64,000 nt of DNA from Haliclystus octoradiatus (taxonomy: Eukaryota > Cnidaria > Staurozoa > Stauromedusae > Haliclystidae), in NCBI GenBank assembly GCA_916610825.1, contig OU744452.1:20187781-20251780 (forward strand), read 5' to 3'. Position numbers and translations under genes: made by a program. Under the pieces are notes generated by a model, which did no database searches, was not told where the DNA came from, and saw only the letters and a program-made list of their open reading frames with translations. Positions 48,801 through 59,100 of the stretch are shown here, piece by piece; positions within the stretch are counted from its first letter, which is position 1; each line of letters starts with the position of its first letter.

Positions 48801-51800
48801 AGGCGAAAATGTGCAAGGACATGCCTTGGTTGATGTTCAACTGGTGTTTGGCGCATCGTCTGGAACTTGCACTGAAAAATGCATTGAAAGGTACAGCGTT
48901 TGATAAGGTTGATTCTTTGGTGCAGAATTTGCATGCCATTTATAAAAAGTCACCCAAAAAGCTACGCGAATTAAAAGAAATATGGGACATAGCAAGCTCT
49001 GCAGAGGAATCATCAAAGGGCGGTGTTAAGCCTCTCCGCGCAACAGGAACACGATGGCTTTCCCACAAAATGGCAGCTATCAGAAAATGTTTTGAAAAGT
49101 TTGGGACGTACATCATGCACTTGCAAAACGTGATTACTGATTCCTCGTACCAACCGGCTGATCGAGCCAAGATCAAAGGTTTTTTAAAGTTATGGTGCTC
49201 TTCTAGTATGCTATTACACATTTGTTTTTTTCTAGATGTTTTGAGCCCTGTCGAAAAATTATCTTTGGCATTTCAAAATGATTTTGTTGAGCCCGTTAAG
49301 GCAGTAAACGCTTTAACAAAAACGTTAAAAAAGCTCCATCGTTTCAAAACTACAGCGGTCAGCATGTTTCCAGCCGTCAAAATTTTTATAGGAAATCTAA
49401 AAACAGATAATAACGGAAATAAAACATTTCAAAATTTGGAAATAGCTGATATTGACATCGCGTTACAAAATATCGAAGAAAACAAAACAAATTTGATTTC
49501 TATTGTCGAAGAAAAATTGAAAAACCGTTTAGAAGGAAACAACAGCAAAGAGATGAGTTCGATTGCCCAAATATTAAACTGTGAAGGATGGCAGCGCACA
49601 AAAAAGGATGCAGATGGTAAGCCGCAGCCTGACATAGAATTTGCAGATGAGGATATTTTAGATGTTTTTTTGAAATGTGAGATCCCTTTGAAAAACGCAG
49701 GATTGACTTGCTCGCCAAGTCAGCTGCTTGACGAGTGGCATGACTTGGTTGAGTACGCGAATAATTTTTTATCGACCTCATCAACTCCGTATCTTTGTAC
49801 ATGGCGCAAAATTTTTAATTCTCCACAAGCCAAAAATACGTTTCCCAATATTTTACTTGTTGTTGAACTTTCATTTTGCTTACCAGTCTCAACTGCAAAA
49901 GTAGAGAGACTGTTTTCTCGTCTAAACAGAGTAAAAAATAACACTCGTACATCTTTAGGGCAGGAGCGATTAGAAAACCTTCTGAGGATTGGCGAAGATG
50001 GTCCAACCCTAAATAACTTTGATCCGATGCCGTCAATCCTACTTTGGAGAGACGATAAAACACGCCGCCCTAATCAAAAATTATCGCGAACATACAAAAA
50101 ACGTGTTTCGAGGCTCCAAACTCAAAGTTCAGATGAATTCGATTCAATTACGGATTCTTCTGATGACGACACTGCTGATGATACCAATCCAATGCTGACA
50201 TTGAATTAATGCGGATTAGATAATATTTAGACTAATTACTATACCTTGTAGATCTCTTTTGTGTATGTAAATATATTTGCAAACATAGAATAATGATGTA
50301 ATACTACTACAGCTGTTATAAATCGTAATTTATGAATTGTTATGGATAATGAATTTTATTAATTTTTATACATTACTACAATATTTATTATCAAAATATC
50401 CTGTAAGAGTCCATAAGACATAAATCAATTTTAATCAAAGGAATGTCGCTTACTATTCACAATGAATAAAATGTAATGTTTGTTTCATCCATTTTGTCTA
50501 TTCAATAGTTGTTGTATAAGTGTTTAATTGATTGCTTCCGAGGTGCCATTTATTTAAAACAAAAGTGTTACGGCTAGAACAATAGTGTAATGGTCAATGT
50601 CTATTTCTGAGTCTGAGTCTGTCAACCCGTTGTCAAATCATATGTCAAAAAACTAACACTGACGGGTTAATGCCATCTTCATCATGTTTGTTATGACTGT
50701 TCATCGAATGATATTGATCGATGTGGCAAATATGCAAACCGATATTTGAAATATATTTTGGTGAATGCGCTGTTTAACATCTCAAAATATTGTCGTTGAT
50801 TTAAAATGCGTCGGAGAAGCGCAGCGTGGCTGTTATGCGTATGTTGTTGAGTTAGCGGAGTTAGCAGGTAAGTTTACAACTACAAGCAGGGAATAGAATT
50901 ACTACCTAAATTTAAGTTCCAACCTTCAGGTCCGCAAGAAAAATTTAATTTTTATATCAGATAATATCGTTTGATTTATCTAGTGCTTGATGCCACCATG
51001 CCACTGCAAGCTTTGACAGGATCTAGGAATAATAGTAATAATGGTGATCGACTTGACAATTTGTAAACAAACCATGTAAAGGGTAGCAACACCATCGAAA
51101 CTTCAAGTAACAGTAAAAATGTGTGTTCTTCAAGTCAATCACCATTATTATTATTATTAAAAACAATATTCGACAACGATAATTTGTCCAGTAAAAACTT
51201 CCATATGTCCGGTCAAAATGAGATTCTGTCAGTCAACGTGTCCGGCGACCTTACAAACGTTATTTCAAGCCCTGGCTGTTACAGAGCTACACCATCTCAA
51301 ACGTAACATCGCGTGATTAATCCGATCTAAAGTCTATTAGAAAAACCACACGACTTGTGACTTTGTCGTCATAAAGCTAGATCCAATCCTTTTTTTTCCC
51401 TCAGCGACATTTGGGCCAAAACACCACTTTGAAGCAGAGCCATCTATTTACAAGAGTTGGGACACTCATGCCATTTTTGTTTTTTGGCCTGGACCCGAGC
51501 ACGTTTTTAACAGCAGTGCGCATGTGCAAGAGAAAGTTGTGTTTTTTCAGCCATTTTGGAACTGTGTGAAATAGTTTGCGATCATTTAACATGATACAAG
51601 AGTAATATAATATAGTTCTCCATATTTATTTGCTGGACTCTCAAAATAAGAATAAAATTTACTTCAATGTATACTTTCTTATCGATCTCTTCAGCATGTT
51701 GCTCGAGAGTAAATCAGATCAATGCTATTGGAATTGCTAAATGGACAAGGAGTTTGTGGAGTATGGACTACATCTCTTACTCTCTTACGCTTATTCCTTG

Positions 51801-54800
51801 CAGTCAAAGGCAACTTTTTCTAGTTCTTGTCCCCAGTTAATAATTTAATAGCCTTTGTTTGTTTTCACTGATAAAAGTTGTATTTTTCCGCGCGCTTCGT
51901 TTAAAACAGGAAACGTGGTGCCGAAAGTACGAAAATGGCGTCCAAAAAATCACGTGAATGGCATCTGTCCAATAGGAGACGATAGCGGCACATGAAAGCG
52001 TGTCCCAACTCTTGTAAATAGATGGCTCTGCTTTGAAGGCATTTTTCACCAAGAAATAATTTCCAGATCGAAAAAAAAATTACGCCATTGTTTTTTTCAC
52101 GTCGGGTTCTACTATATATGTAAAGATAGTCTGGGGGTTTATTCCCACTTTAACAACTGTAGTGTCAATTGATATTATTAATAATCACTGTCGATAACAG
52201 ACAAATTGCAACATTGAAAATATTTTTTAAAAGGCTACAAAAATTACTTTTCTTGGAGTCAATGTTTTTTTGATAGAGAATAATAGGATAGCGATCTGAC
52301 GCACACACCTCAGCGTCATATTTTTATTAATACTAATTTTCAATTCAATGTTTGACAGGTACAAACTTGAGAAACATAAGAAAATCTAGCAGCCATCAGC
52401 AACCAAAGCTAGACGAACAAATTGTTGTTGAAGAGCAAGAAACTATCAAACAAGAACCCCAGATACCGTTAGTAAAAACAAAACGGATCATTCTGACAGC
52501 GAAAAGACTTCTGCCAAAGAGAGTGGCACCAATTGCACCATTGTTTACTGCAATAAAATCAGATGTAAGTTGGGTGGGGACATATTTTTTATTACAGAAA
52601 GATTTTCCATTTGAATTCCATTTCCAATTGCTTTGTTATTTTATTTATTCAATGAACTCCAATCCATTCTATAATGATTCTATTTCAACATGCTAGACAA
52701 ATATTTGAACAGAGAGACATGTCTGAGGGAAATATGACGTTAAATGAAAAGAAAAATTGCTGTTGTCCTGCTAATTGATACCGGTAATCATGACGTGTAA
52801 CTGTCATGTCAACAGTCATCTGGTGGTGTGCCTGTAAATCATATTAGTCTATGTTTCTAATTTACATTAGCGTTGTAGAGCAGAATATGATTTTTTGAAA
52901 CATTGCATTCAAGGCATTGCAAAAAGATATTAAATTTTCAAGGAAACAAAAATGGAAACACCTGGAAAATTTTCGATCTTGAAGATTTTCATGTTGCAAA
53001 AGAAAATAATGTTGCCATAGTCTAGAAATACATTATCTTACAATCATTTGTGGATTCCTCACTTCAAGCAGGGTCCGACAAGAGATTCAGCCTTCTGGCA
53101 TCTTAGTGTTTATTGAAGTTTGACTAATAAATTGTAAAAATATCAAATTTTATCTGAATTTGTTGTAACCTCCAGGAATCTAAGATTGTAAGATTCCTAC
53201 TTTTGTCAGACCCTGGCTTCAAGGGAAGTTAGTTTCCATTTAGATACCCTACACTCAACTAGTTTTTATTTCATATTCCAGGCACGTGAAAAGACTGAGC
53301 AACCAGAGAAAAAACGTGCTAGACGCGATTCATGGTCAGTCTGTGGTAAGTAGATCTAACAAAATTTGGTTTAATTGGTCTTGTCCAAACTCTCTCAGGG
53401 GGTATGACTAATAAGAATGAACTCCAACTCCCTAGCTAACAATACTTTATTTTAGAAACTTGAATAAATTAATGTTTTAGAATTTTTGCTAGTAGTATTA
53501 TAAAAGGATACAATGACCATTGCGCCTTACAGGTTCAACGTTAACAGGTGAATGCCATCAAGTTGGAAATAGAGCTCAACAACTGGATAGTCTTTTTCCA
53601 TCAACATTTTCTTGTAACTTACAACTTGTGATAAATCAGTAGGTTTAGCAACATAGGGTCCGGTATACCAAGGAACTTACAATGAATTGAGCTTGGGCAA
53701 TATTTTATTCCAATACTATTTTTCTTGTTACAGGTGTATTGACAAATGGAATATTTACTGTTGCATCGCCAGTTATCGGAACCAAAGTTGGTAATGAAAC
53801 TGTTAACAAAAAGTTTGTTAAAGAAATTCCATTGTTGTTAGAAACACCTGACAAGACAGTCATTCCTATCGCTCGTGTACCTGATACCAATTCTAAGACA
53901 CAACGTAAAAGTATCAATTTTATTGGTGTAAAGAAGTTGTTCTATGTCCCCAAAGAAGAGGAAGATTGTCTAGGTAGTCTTGATGGCGTTTCCCGAATCT
54001 TCTCCGTCCGCTCGAAAGAGAAAGAATCCTCAGTTCGTTCCACAGAGATCATTTGTAATAATAGTATGAACAGGTTATTCAATCAACGAATGAAAACAAC
54101 ACCTGTTAAAGATTTTGAAGGATTAAATGATCTCTTTGTGGAAATTGAAGAAATCCAATTGCCTACCGTGGATAACAAAGAGCTGCAAGTGGATGAAAAT
54201 GCTTTGTCGGAACCAACTGGATTTATTGTTGAAGTAGAGGCTGAAGAGAAAACAGCTGGTGTTGATTCAACTATTGACGTTGCTGTATCTGACATGCAGA
54301 ATGAACAACAAGCCATTGAAGAGACAGATGAAGTGGAGAAAGACATAATAACATCATGTCATTTTGAGCAAATATCAGGTGACGATCAATCAACTGTCAT
54401 CGATGATGCAAGTTCAAACGTTGATGCTGCCTCTGAATTAGTTACAAGTACATTGTCACAAACAAGAAAGACACGCGGTAACAAGAATAAAGAACAGACT
54501 TGTGAAAAAGCCAAGACAACATGTGATGAAATAAATAGTCCTGAAATTGATACTGTAGCTGAAGTAGCCACAACTACATCAACAACTCGAGTGAAAAAGA
54601 CCCGTGCCACTAAAAAAGAACTGCCAACTTTTAGCGAGACTAATGAAGCTAATCCAAATCTTAGGGTTTCCAAACAGGGTAGAAAAAAGTTGATGGATGA
54701 AGAAAAGCAAGTTGATGATATTGTTGTTACGATTGCAGAAACTACTGTCCCTAAAACCAGGCAGACAAGGGGCACAGCAAAACAACAAGATATCTTGATA

Positions 54801-55769
54801 GCTGACAGCAATGTAGAAATGTTGCCTCCAGCAACAAAAAAAGCCAAGCAGTCAAAAAAGACAGTATGTGTCATCGAAGAAGATACGTCTGATAAAATTG
54901 AGCTTGTGACACGGGCAACAAGACATAAAACAAAGAAGAATGTTGTGGTAGAAATATCTCAAATCGAGACAAATGATTCTATTCAAAGCAAAACTGATGA
55001 AAGTAATAGCGATTCACAACAGGCTCTTCCAGAAACAACACCCCGACGGACAAGACGTAACGCAAAGAAAAATGTTGTAGTAGAAATTCCTAAAATTGAT
55101 ATCACTGATTCTATTCACAGCGAAGCTGATGAAAGTAATAGCGATTCACAACAGGCTATTCCAGAAACAACACCCCGACGAACAAGACGTAACGCAAAGA
55201 AAAATGTTGTAGTAGAAATTCCTAAAATTGATATCACTGATTCTATTCACAGCGAAGCTGATGAAAGTAATAGCGATTCACAACAGGCTATTCCAGAAAC
55301 AACACCCCGACAAACAAGACGTAAAGCGAAAGCAGTTGTCAAAGAGAATATTGTTGACGTAACAAGGAAAACAAGAGTGTCAAAGAGAACCAAAGTTGTT
55401 GAAGAAACCGAAAATGTGTCTGTCTCACCTCGACCTTCGACAAAACGTCAGACAAGAAAAATTCCCAAAAATGATGACAATTCAGTAGCTGGAGCAAACC
55501 TTAAGGAAGCAACACCTGCTCCTAAAACGCCAAAAGTTCAAAAATCTTCTACAAAGAAAGTTGATGTCATTGAAGAGCAAGTCAAATCTGTTACAAAAAA
55601 ACAGACTCGGGGTAATAAAAGGAAAATAACAGTTTCAGAAAGTGACGAATCGATACCAACATCACAAAAGTCTACAAGAGGAAGACCTAAAAAGAAGACT
55701 GTACAGTCAACAGATATTTCAATTCAACCCTCTCCACCAAAGAGAGTAACGAGATCTTCAAGAAAATGA
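39880..55769 (+). CDS. mki67: Ki-67-like mitotic chromosome-periphery protein (FHA, KEN box, PP1-docking motif, tandem repeats, AT-hook)
   Basis: Exons: 39880-39971, 40214-40292, 40917-41102, 42137-43871, 52359-52564, 53282-53345, 53734-55769. Sum 4,398 nt, 1,465 residues, all phases agree. Exons 1-3 give an N-terminal FHA domain (CFGR, CDVRIQLP, LVNG), closely patterned on Ki-67. Next are a KEN box (170-172) and RVSF (195-198) followed by SPELFDKTLPPSTPLQKG, the PP1-gamma docking signature shared by Ki-67 and Repo-Man. Residues about 292-690 are some 20 basic modules of about 20 residues built on TPLK.EI.SKP.LK.T, so every module offers a T-P-x-K/R CDK site. The last exon has FxGxxxLF motifs like those of Ki-67 repeats, three 44-residue repeats (VVVEIPKIDITDSI) and an AT-hook RGRPKKK (1436-1442). 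Known role of the family: mitotic chromosome coating and PP1 recruitment. Repo-Man is excluded by the FHA domain. Confidence 0.88.
42650..43860 (+). repeat. Coding tandem repeat in the Ki-67-like gene
   Basis: Units of about 120 bp (two 20-residue modules each) repeat six or more times, nearly identical in the centre (AGCAACACCTCTCAAAGCTG recurs) and diverging outward, with the last four modules most diverged. The pattern indicates recent unequal exchange in the middle of the array and older modules at the right end. Confidence 0.9.
45814..51274 (+). mobile_element. 5.46 kb hAT transposon with transposase gene
   Basis: Ends are CAGGGCTTGAAATAA and its exact inverse TTATTTCAAGCCCTG, flanked by the perfect 8 bp duplication GCTGTTAC (45806-45813 and 51275-51282), the classic hAT signature. 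Copies of TGTCCGGC-like motifs cluster near both ends, as transposase-binding subterminal repeats do. It is inserted in the second TTAA element. The transposase lies between 47383 and 50209; the rest is AT-rich non-coding DNA. Confidence 0.95.
47383..50209 (+). CDS. hAT transposase (ZNF862/C17orf113-type), two exons
   Basis: The first exon runs to 48530 and the second starts at 48720; the junction restores LENL/DIEDFQLRLVG in frame. A Cys-rich start (MDKNCFTCGRPNTKYSCLVC) at 47383 is followed by a low-complexity linker, a TTF/BED-like zinc finger (CTICTEF with a downstream His pair), the DDE-fold motifs VLWDGTTDNS and GMGADGASVN, the conserved ATGTRWLSHK, and the hAT dimerisation block PVSTAKVERLFSRLNRVKNN. 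It would cut and paste the element as an oligomer in the nucleus. The Cys-rich start and the rest are in different frames; one extra A in the A run near 47586-47591 explains this, so it is either a one-base lesion, a polymorphism or a sequencing error. The frame used from about 47590 onward is otherwise open, with about 900 residues in total. Confidence 0.8.
51435..52030. mobile_element. 596 bp hAT-type MITE
   Basis: Ends CAGAGCCATCTATTTACAAG and its exact inverse, with at least 31 bp of perfect inverted repeat, flanked by the 8 bp duplication CTTTGAAG (51427-51434 and 52031-52038). CAGAG ends and 8 bp duplications fit the hAT superfamily (Tol2 begins likewise). No coding frame. It sits in the right terminal repeat of the second TTAA element. 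Confidence 0.9.
53069..53215. mobile_element. CAGGGTC-family hAT MITE
   Basis: Begins CAGGGTCCGACAAGAG and ends TTTTGTCAGACCCTG, flanked by ACTTCAAG (53061-53068) and GCTTCAAG (53216-53223), an 8 bp duplication with one mismatch. It lies in the intron between exons 5 and 6 of the Ki-67-like gene. Confidence 0.8.
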
Positions 55770-56134
55770 AGAGAGGCACAATTAATTTGTAAATAATATT
55801 TTGTTGGGGTTTCCAATATAATATCATCTAATATAGGTACAGTTATGCAAATCATAAACATTATCATTCAATATATATTAATATCACATGATCATAACAT
55901 GCTACAGTTTTGAATCTACTAAATCAAGATATATATATATTTAAAAATGTACATTCAATTAGATTGGTGGATGATCTACGATTGATTAACTTTTATCTGG
56001 ATTATTTTATGTTAACTTTGTATATATTATTCTAAAATTAATATCATTTTATTCATTCTTTGAGGTATTATTATTATATAGAAGACAGTTAGAAGACAAC
56101 ATATTCTTGGTTTTAGTTATTGTCTATACTTTCC
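55770..56134. other. Short convergent 3' intergenic region
   Basis: AT-rich DNA between the stop of the Ki-67-like gene and the stop of the minus-strand helical-repeat gene; it must hold both 3' ends. A (TA)n run is near 55930-55941. No further gene. Confidence 0.5.
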
Positions 56135-59100
56135 TTAGTCTATACCCAAGTATATTATAAGTTCTGCTGCCTCGTTGCTCTCCCAGCCTCTCCATTTCTC
56201 TCTAGATATTCTTTTGAGTGAATCCTGAAAAAAACAATATAATAAAGTCACAACCGAAAAATTTAACAAGTTGATAGACGATTTTATACCAAAGTTATGC
56301 AGTATGCAAGGGTTTCTCTAGTCTGCGATACAGACCGCTATTCATTCGCAAAAGAATAGAATAGGGTCTGTGTGATTTGCAAAGTTCTCTGTCTAGTCAC
56401 TTTACGAAAACATAGAGCGGAAGTTCTGATCGATGCATGGTAAATCTATTGTTTTTAATGAATAAATTCATCACCTCTGTTCGATCAATCAATTGTCATT
56501 GCTACAAAGCCTAAAATAGAACTTATTGCAATCATGTCAACTGAAGTAATGTGATCCCGGTGAGAATCATCTTAATCTTGCATAATTATGTGACATCAAT
56601 CTTATTCTGATACGAGGCCCGGACGGAGAAACTGAGCAATTCACACAGGCCCTATTCTTTTGTGAATGAATTGCGGTCTGTAACGCAGGCTAGGGTTTCT
56701 CTAGTCGAGCAAAATCCACTCTGCTAAAGACAGACGTGGGTAAAAAACTGCTCAGGTATGTCTTCGTTGCTGAGCATCGTAATTCTGTAATCAATCAAAC
56801 TCATTGTTACTGATGTCATACACAGAATTTGATGCCACAAGGAAGCGAATCAGCAGCTAATGAATTATTGAATGTGAGATGATCTGTGTCTTCATCAGAG
56901 TTGTTCTAGTGTATTCCAACAATCAATCCGGTATAATTTTCAGTCTGATGGTGCAATACTTATCCTGTATAATGAAATCATCATGTTAGTCAATGTTGAA
57001 ACGTAGAATCATGACATGAATTTCAATGTATACCTTTAAAGTCGGTATTGCCAAGGCAACCATTTGATTTTGATAATTTCCTATCACAAGCTGCATCAGA
57101 GTATAACTTGCCCAACGACGCTGCATGAAAAAAATAAAAAAAATAAATTCATCAAACCATGGCAGCAATCGGTGAATTGACAATCCATCAGTTACCGTCA
57201 GTTAAATATGTGACTGTTGTAAATATGTCACAATTGCGTGTCACAGTGTAACAAGGGGCAGACAACCCCCTGCCCTATTCCAAAATAATTCAATACTTTT
57301 AAATCAAAGTCAATAATGTATTCAACACTTCTTTGTAAATAAACGCTAACAATCAGAGTTTAGGTCAACGTCCAAAAACAAAATAATTATGGGCCAATAT
57401 CTGCTAATGTATGATGCAAGAGCTATTCAGGGAACAGTTTTGAAAAATTGCTCCATTTCTTTGTATGTCCCCGATGCTCAGTTTTCACTCTGGCTCCTTA
57501 GTGTATCCCACTTAAGTGCAAGTGAAAATTAACAACAATTTTCAGTTTGAATTTATCCAAAATTGTTTGGCAAAGAATTGATAACAAAAAACGTTTATAG
57601 GGTTTGATGAGAGTCAAACTGCAGATAAGAGAGAATTTCACAGGTTACTCTGTAATACATCAGCTGAATAAGTTTGTTTGCTAACTTACAGTTTCAATTG
57701 ATTCGATTGATCTTTGATCTAACATGGTACCAAGTAATTCAGGTAAACCAAATTGTCTATTCAAAAAATAACATAGCATGGATCATCTTTATTAACTACT
57801 GCTTGTAATTAGTAGAAGTCAGCTAATGCACTATTCAATTATCCGCATCCTCATTAGTTGTTTAATCATGCTCTATTTTCTCATGTAACATGTTTTTTGT
57901 AATTAGCAAATCTGCACCTTGCAATATACCAAGGGATGTTCACTAAAGCAATTACACACATCACCTTCTTTATGTAACATATAATCAATGGTCTATAAAC
58001 CTCTCCGGAGATCAAAGAAGGATTAGCTCAGATGGGCAGAGCAATCAGCAATGCTGTTTATATGACTGTCGTTCAATCCCGGAAGCTCAACTAAGACTTG
58101 GTTTTTATCTAAAACATCACATGATTATGGTGGCCCATCGTTTCCGTAGCATATTTGCATAAAATTGTCAAAAAATAAGAATATAATAATAAAAAAATAA
58201 ATAAAATAAAAAAATAATAATAACAATAAAAAAAAAATGATAATAAAAAAAAAAAATTAAATAAGTTAAACTAAAATAATAAAATGAAAATAAAGTAGAA
58301 ATACAACTCAACTTTGATTTCAATTTGAAAATAGATTCTAGCCCAATGGCCCATCGTTATCATAGTATTTTAAAATTGAAAACGAAAATGCTTTGTCTCA
58401 AGCAGCCCATTGCACTCATATCCCACGGTATCCCTGGCCAGTTGTACAGCCGGTAGCCTACTTCATCATGAACAAGATTTCTGAAGAAAAGCTGGTCTAT
58501 TACGTCGGTGTAACATTTGGTGCCAGACTAAAATGCTTGACTCTTGCTCGCCTGAGATGTTCTTCAACACATAAAATTTGCGGGGTGTGACACAGAAAAT
58601 TTTGCGCATCTTTCTGTCACATATCATCTAATTTGTAGGTTTTTTATGCTTAATTTTGATTGCCCATGTTTCAACTTTTTGCTGTTCATGGCATTTATTT
58701 ATCAATATAATAAAATCAGATCAGATGTAAGCATGCGATAGCTCCTTTTTTTATTTTCTTATTTTTTTTTAATCTTTTTAATCTTTTTTTTATTTCTTTT
58801 AAATTCAAAATTTTTTGTTTAAACATTAAACTATTAACACGGGAACAATTTCAATCCATCATCATTTGTGTTCCGCAGTTGACATATATGACGTCAACGT
58901 GCTACTTGTCACAATCAAGCTGATAGATTGATAGTATATAATTAAGACTTCAATACAACATGTTCGTACAGTTGCCACGAGGGGAATAAAACTAAAACAT
59001 AGGTTACATACATATTCGATAATAGCAGTCACACTCATATCAGGTTACACTTACTCAGGTTACATACAGTTAAGCTGTACGTAACATCTCCCTTCCCTTA

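Larger units (their letters stand above)
44073..52149. mobile_element. Second copy of the TTAA-type long-inverted-repeat element, carrying two later insertions
   Basis: The right end matches the copy at 15643-17694 through CCCCAGACTATCTTTACATA to the terminus and TTAA at 52150-52153. The left end starts inside the terminal repeat at GAACCCGACGTG, so about 43 bp of the left tip are missing. The interior (for example CATGTAATCGTATAGTTTAT near 44898) is homologous to the first copy in inverted orientation. Removing the hAT element (45814-51274) and the hAT MITE (51435-52030) would leave about 2.0 kb, the size of the first copy. It lies in the largest intron of the Ki-67-like gene. Confidence 0.8.

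Noticed and set aside
45814-51274. Host-domesticated hAT gene
   Set aside because: Perfect terminal repeats and target duplication show that it is a transposon copy still within its own ends, not a domesticated gene.
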